Assembly: GCA_951799405.1 (NCBI GenBank)
Contig: OX637344.1
Coordinates: 17,298,001 to 17,362,000, forward strand
Source: Agapetus fuscipes
Lineage: Eukaryota; Arthropoda; Insecta; Trichoptera; Glossosomatidae
Length of the DNA: 64,000 nucleotides
Reading direction: 5' to 3'
Shown: piece by piece, positions 62,172 through 64,000 of the stretch
How positions within the stretch are numbered: position 1 is the first letter of the stretch
Layout: each line of letters opens with the position of its first letter
Made by a program: the position numbers and the translations under genes
Notes under the pieces: model-generated
What the model saw: only the letters and a program-made list of their open reading frames with translations
Database searches by the model: none
What the model was told of the DNA's origin: nothing

Positions 62172-62404
62172 TTGGTTGGTATGAGGCCGACCACCCATAC
62201 TGTAAAAAATGGTTCACTTTGCCAATGTCACCCCTGTTTCAGTGAAGGTCGGCAAAAGTTGTGGGGCTTATGTTCATTTGAGGTTTAGATTTTATTTGTA
62301 AGTACACATTCAGCATTTGTAAAAAACCAACACGTGTAGGTTTTTTTGGGCATACATCTGAGAGCTTTAAATGAATATATCTTTGCAACTTAGATTATAG
62401 ATTA
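62172..62404 (+). repeat. 3U unit
   Basis: GTTGGTTGGTATGAGGCCGAC to GCAACTTAGATTATAGATTA; nearly complete. Confidence 0.8.
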
Positions 62405-62649
62405 TTATTGTACTCGTATGTTGGTGAAACACAAAAGATAATAGCAGTGGAAAATATCCAAAATAATGGAATTTTTCTTCTCCATCTACATAAGTACCGG
62501 CAAATGATTTATTAATGTATTTTTTTGTGATCTGAAAAAAACCTTGCATGTGTGTCAAGAGAATGAAAATGGAAAATTATTATAATATTTCAACACTTTT
62601 GTTTTTTTGTTTTGTTTTAACTGAATTTGACCATTTACTGAAACTTATT
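62405..62649. other. No gene seen
   Basis: AT-rich; no recognised feature. Confidence 0.4.
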
Positions 62650-63135
62650 TTCTTGACTAATGGTTGGTATGAGGCTGACTAAATCTAAATCTAAGCTGCA
62701 AAGATATGTATCATTTGAGATTCATATTAAATGCATTCCCACAAGCAGACACGCATAATTTTGCGCTTAAACATGCCGCATGTAGACCTACAATATAAAA
62801 ATCCCAATCTCAAATGAACATAAGCCCTGCAACTCTTGCCGACCTTCCCTGAAGCAGGGTTGACATTGGCAAAGTGAACCATTTTTTACAGTATGGGTGG
62901 TCAGCCGCATACCAACCTATCAGTCAAGGAATGACTGGACATGTCAAGGACCATGCTGTAAAAACTTGGTTCAGTTTTGCCAATACCCCCACGGTTTCAG
63001 GGACAGGAGTAGTTTATATTCATGTCACGTTTGATTTATTTTGTATGTACACATGCAGCATGTATAAATGCGAACTTACATGTGCCTGCTTGTGGGCATG
63101 CAATGTCAATCCATCCTTGAAACTAAGATTATAAT
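62650..63135 (+). repeat. 3U unit split by a second 3U unit
   Basis: Head 62650-62680 (TTCTTGACTAATGGTTGG) and the remainder 62948-63135 (CATGCTGTAAAAACTTGG to TTGAAACTAAGATTATAAT). Confidence 0.78.
62681..62931 (-). mobile_element. Independent 3U retroposon with TSD
   Basis: 251 bp on the minus strand, starting exactly TTCCTTGACTG and ending with an (AGATTT)n tail. Flanked by TGACT (62676-62680 and 62932-62936). It contains no RTE coding sequence. Confidence 0.85.
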
Positions 63136-63385
63136 AGGTCGGGGAAAAAGTTTCTTCGCATATTATATATAAATTCAGGTCATTTTTTTTCAAAGTTAAT
63201 TTACATTTAATTACAGTACATATGTGCCATTTTGCTTGTAGACTATCTGCCATCTTGTAGGTAGAGACATGATACCGTTGCTGTAGTAATTTTGGAGCTT
63301 TTGATAAAAAAAAACGCATGTACTCTGAGTTGAAACGATATTTTGACATTTAAGGTTCATAATTTACACTTTTATGTTTCTACAT
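63136..63385. other. No gene seen
   Basis: No recognised coding sequence. Starts ATAGGTCGGGGAAAAAG. Confidence 0.4.
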
Positions 63386-63778
63386 TGTTATGTAAATATT
63401 AGAATAGGTATAAGCTATAACTATGCAATAAGAATCCTCATAAAGATGTGTGGGTAGGAATCATTGAATAAAATACTTGAAGCATCTAGAAATAATGATG
63501 ACTACGTACCTACTGGAATCTGGAACTGTCTAGCAAATATAATTCTAGATAGTACTGTTTTGAGGAGTATAAGAAGGGTGCAAGTTGCTTGCAGAGCCAG
63601 TATCCTACGAGCTTTGCAACTAAATTGAACTAACTTAACCAGTGAACAGAAACCAAGTGTAATGGAATAGTCGAGACTATCTTTGTGAAAATAAATTATT
63701 AAAAGTGTAAAATAAACAACTGTATAAGAAGACCAGTATTTTTAATTGAAAGACTTTTGGAACCCTAAAAACGTAACA
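63386..63778 (-). mobile_element. Solo LTR, family 1
   Basis: Minus strand TGTTACGTTTTTAGGG ... ATTTACATAACA, similar throughout to 28286-28667 (CAAGCAACTTGC, CGAGACTA). Flanks ACAT/ATAT differ at one base. Confidence 0.82.
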
Positions 63779-64000
63779 ATATTATACAGCGAGTTGTTTT
63801 TCTTCCACCTGCACTCAATATAGGATAATGTGCTAAGTAAAAATTCAATTGTAACGCTTGTGGAGCCAAAAATAGCTCTAAAAGCGGACCTCACCAGTTA
63901 CAGTCATTAGTAACGCGTGCGAGGCAAAATGTCGATAATTGAGTTACACTGTAAAATGCCGTACCTGAAATATTCTCTAATACAAAGGGTTCTAATAAAT
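63779..64000. other. No gene seen to the window end
   Basis: No recognised repeat or coding sequence. Confidence 0.4.

Overview
The window is AT-rich animal DNA made almost entirely of transposable elements and their debris. No bacterial or viral gene organisation, CRISPR array, intact tRNA gene or convincing multi-exon host gene was found. The retrotransposon mix (RTE, L2-like and Jockey/Daphne-like LINEs), the tRNA-headed SINEs, the many GTAGGTA/TACCTAC words and an insect-like 5S rRNA sequence suggest an arthropod, most likely a lepidopteran. This is an inference, not a database result. The only hints of host coding sequence are a 58-bp candidate exon at 16456-16513 and a much weaker candidate first exon at 32877-32937.

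The dominant repeat is the 3' end of an RTE LINE, here called the 3U unit. It is about 250 bp, begins TTCCTTGAC and ends GCAACTTAGATTATAGATTA. RTE ORF remnants run directly into it at 12.5, 15.4, 22.6 and 60.1 kb (+) and at 4.5 and 50.8 kb (-). More than 30 full or partial 3U units are scattered on both strands. One at 62681-62931 has a 5-bp target duplication and starts exactly at TTCCTTGAC, so the unit also moves on its own. It forms tandem arrays at 42.9-45.8 kb (about 262-bp period, with a higher-order pattern) and at 29.8-31.6 kb and 1.5-2.4 kb (about 400-bp period, inside a duplicated larger element with Helitron-like features). The one intact LINE is an RTE with a 982-codon endonuclease/RT ORF at 24010-26958 (-), sitting inside the 3' region of an older RTE.

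Layout: 0-3 kb, copy 1 of the Helitron-like element, split by an L2-like LINE. 2.9-7.2 kb, LINE 3' ends, an insertion with an 11-bp TSD, SINE3 and large palindromes. 7.2-9.5 kb, a Jockey-like LINE inserted in a SINE2. 9.5-22 kb, SINE2 copies, 3U units, MITEs, a 5S-like sequence and a LINE-in-LINE nest. 22-27 kb, the RTE cluster. 28-32 kb, a solo LTR and Helitron-like copy 2. 32-38 kb, MITEs, foldback elements and an L2-like LINE. 38-46 kb, SINE1 copies and the 3U array. 46-52 kb, a SINE2 with two nested LINEs, a hAT-like element and an RTE split by SINE1. 52-64 kb, RTE remnants, SINE1, another hAT-like element, solo LTRs and 3U units.

The families are linked. SINE2 has one tRNA-like head and body but two alternative 3' tails, each matching a different LINE in this window. 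SINE1 follows SINE2 directly at two loci. Nested insertions and TSDs give a relative order at several loci. A CTGANGA-hairpin-GAAA(A)C motif with a co-varying stem occurs in several foldback-type repeats and is the most unusual RNA-like signal.
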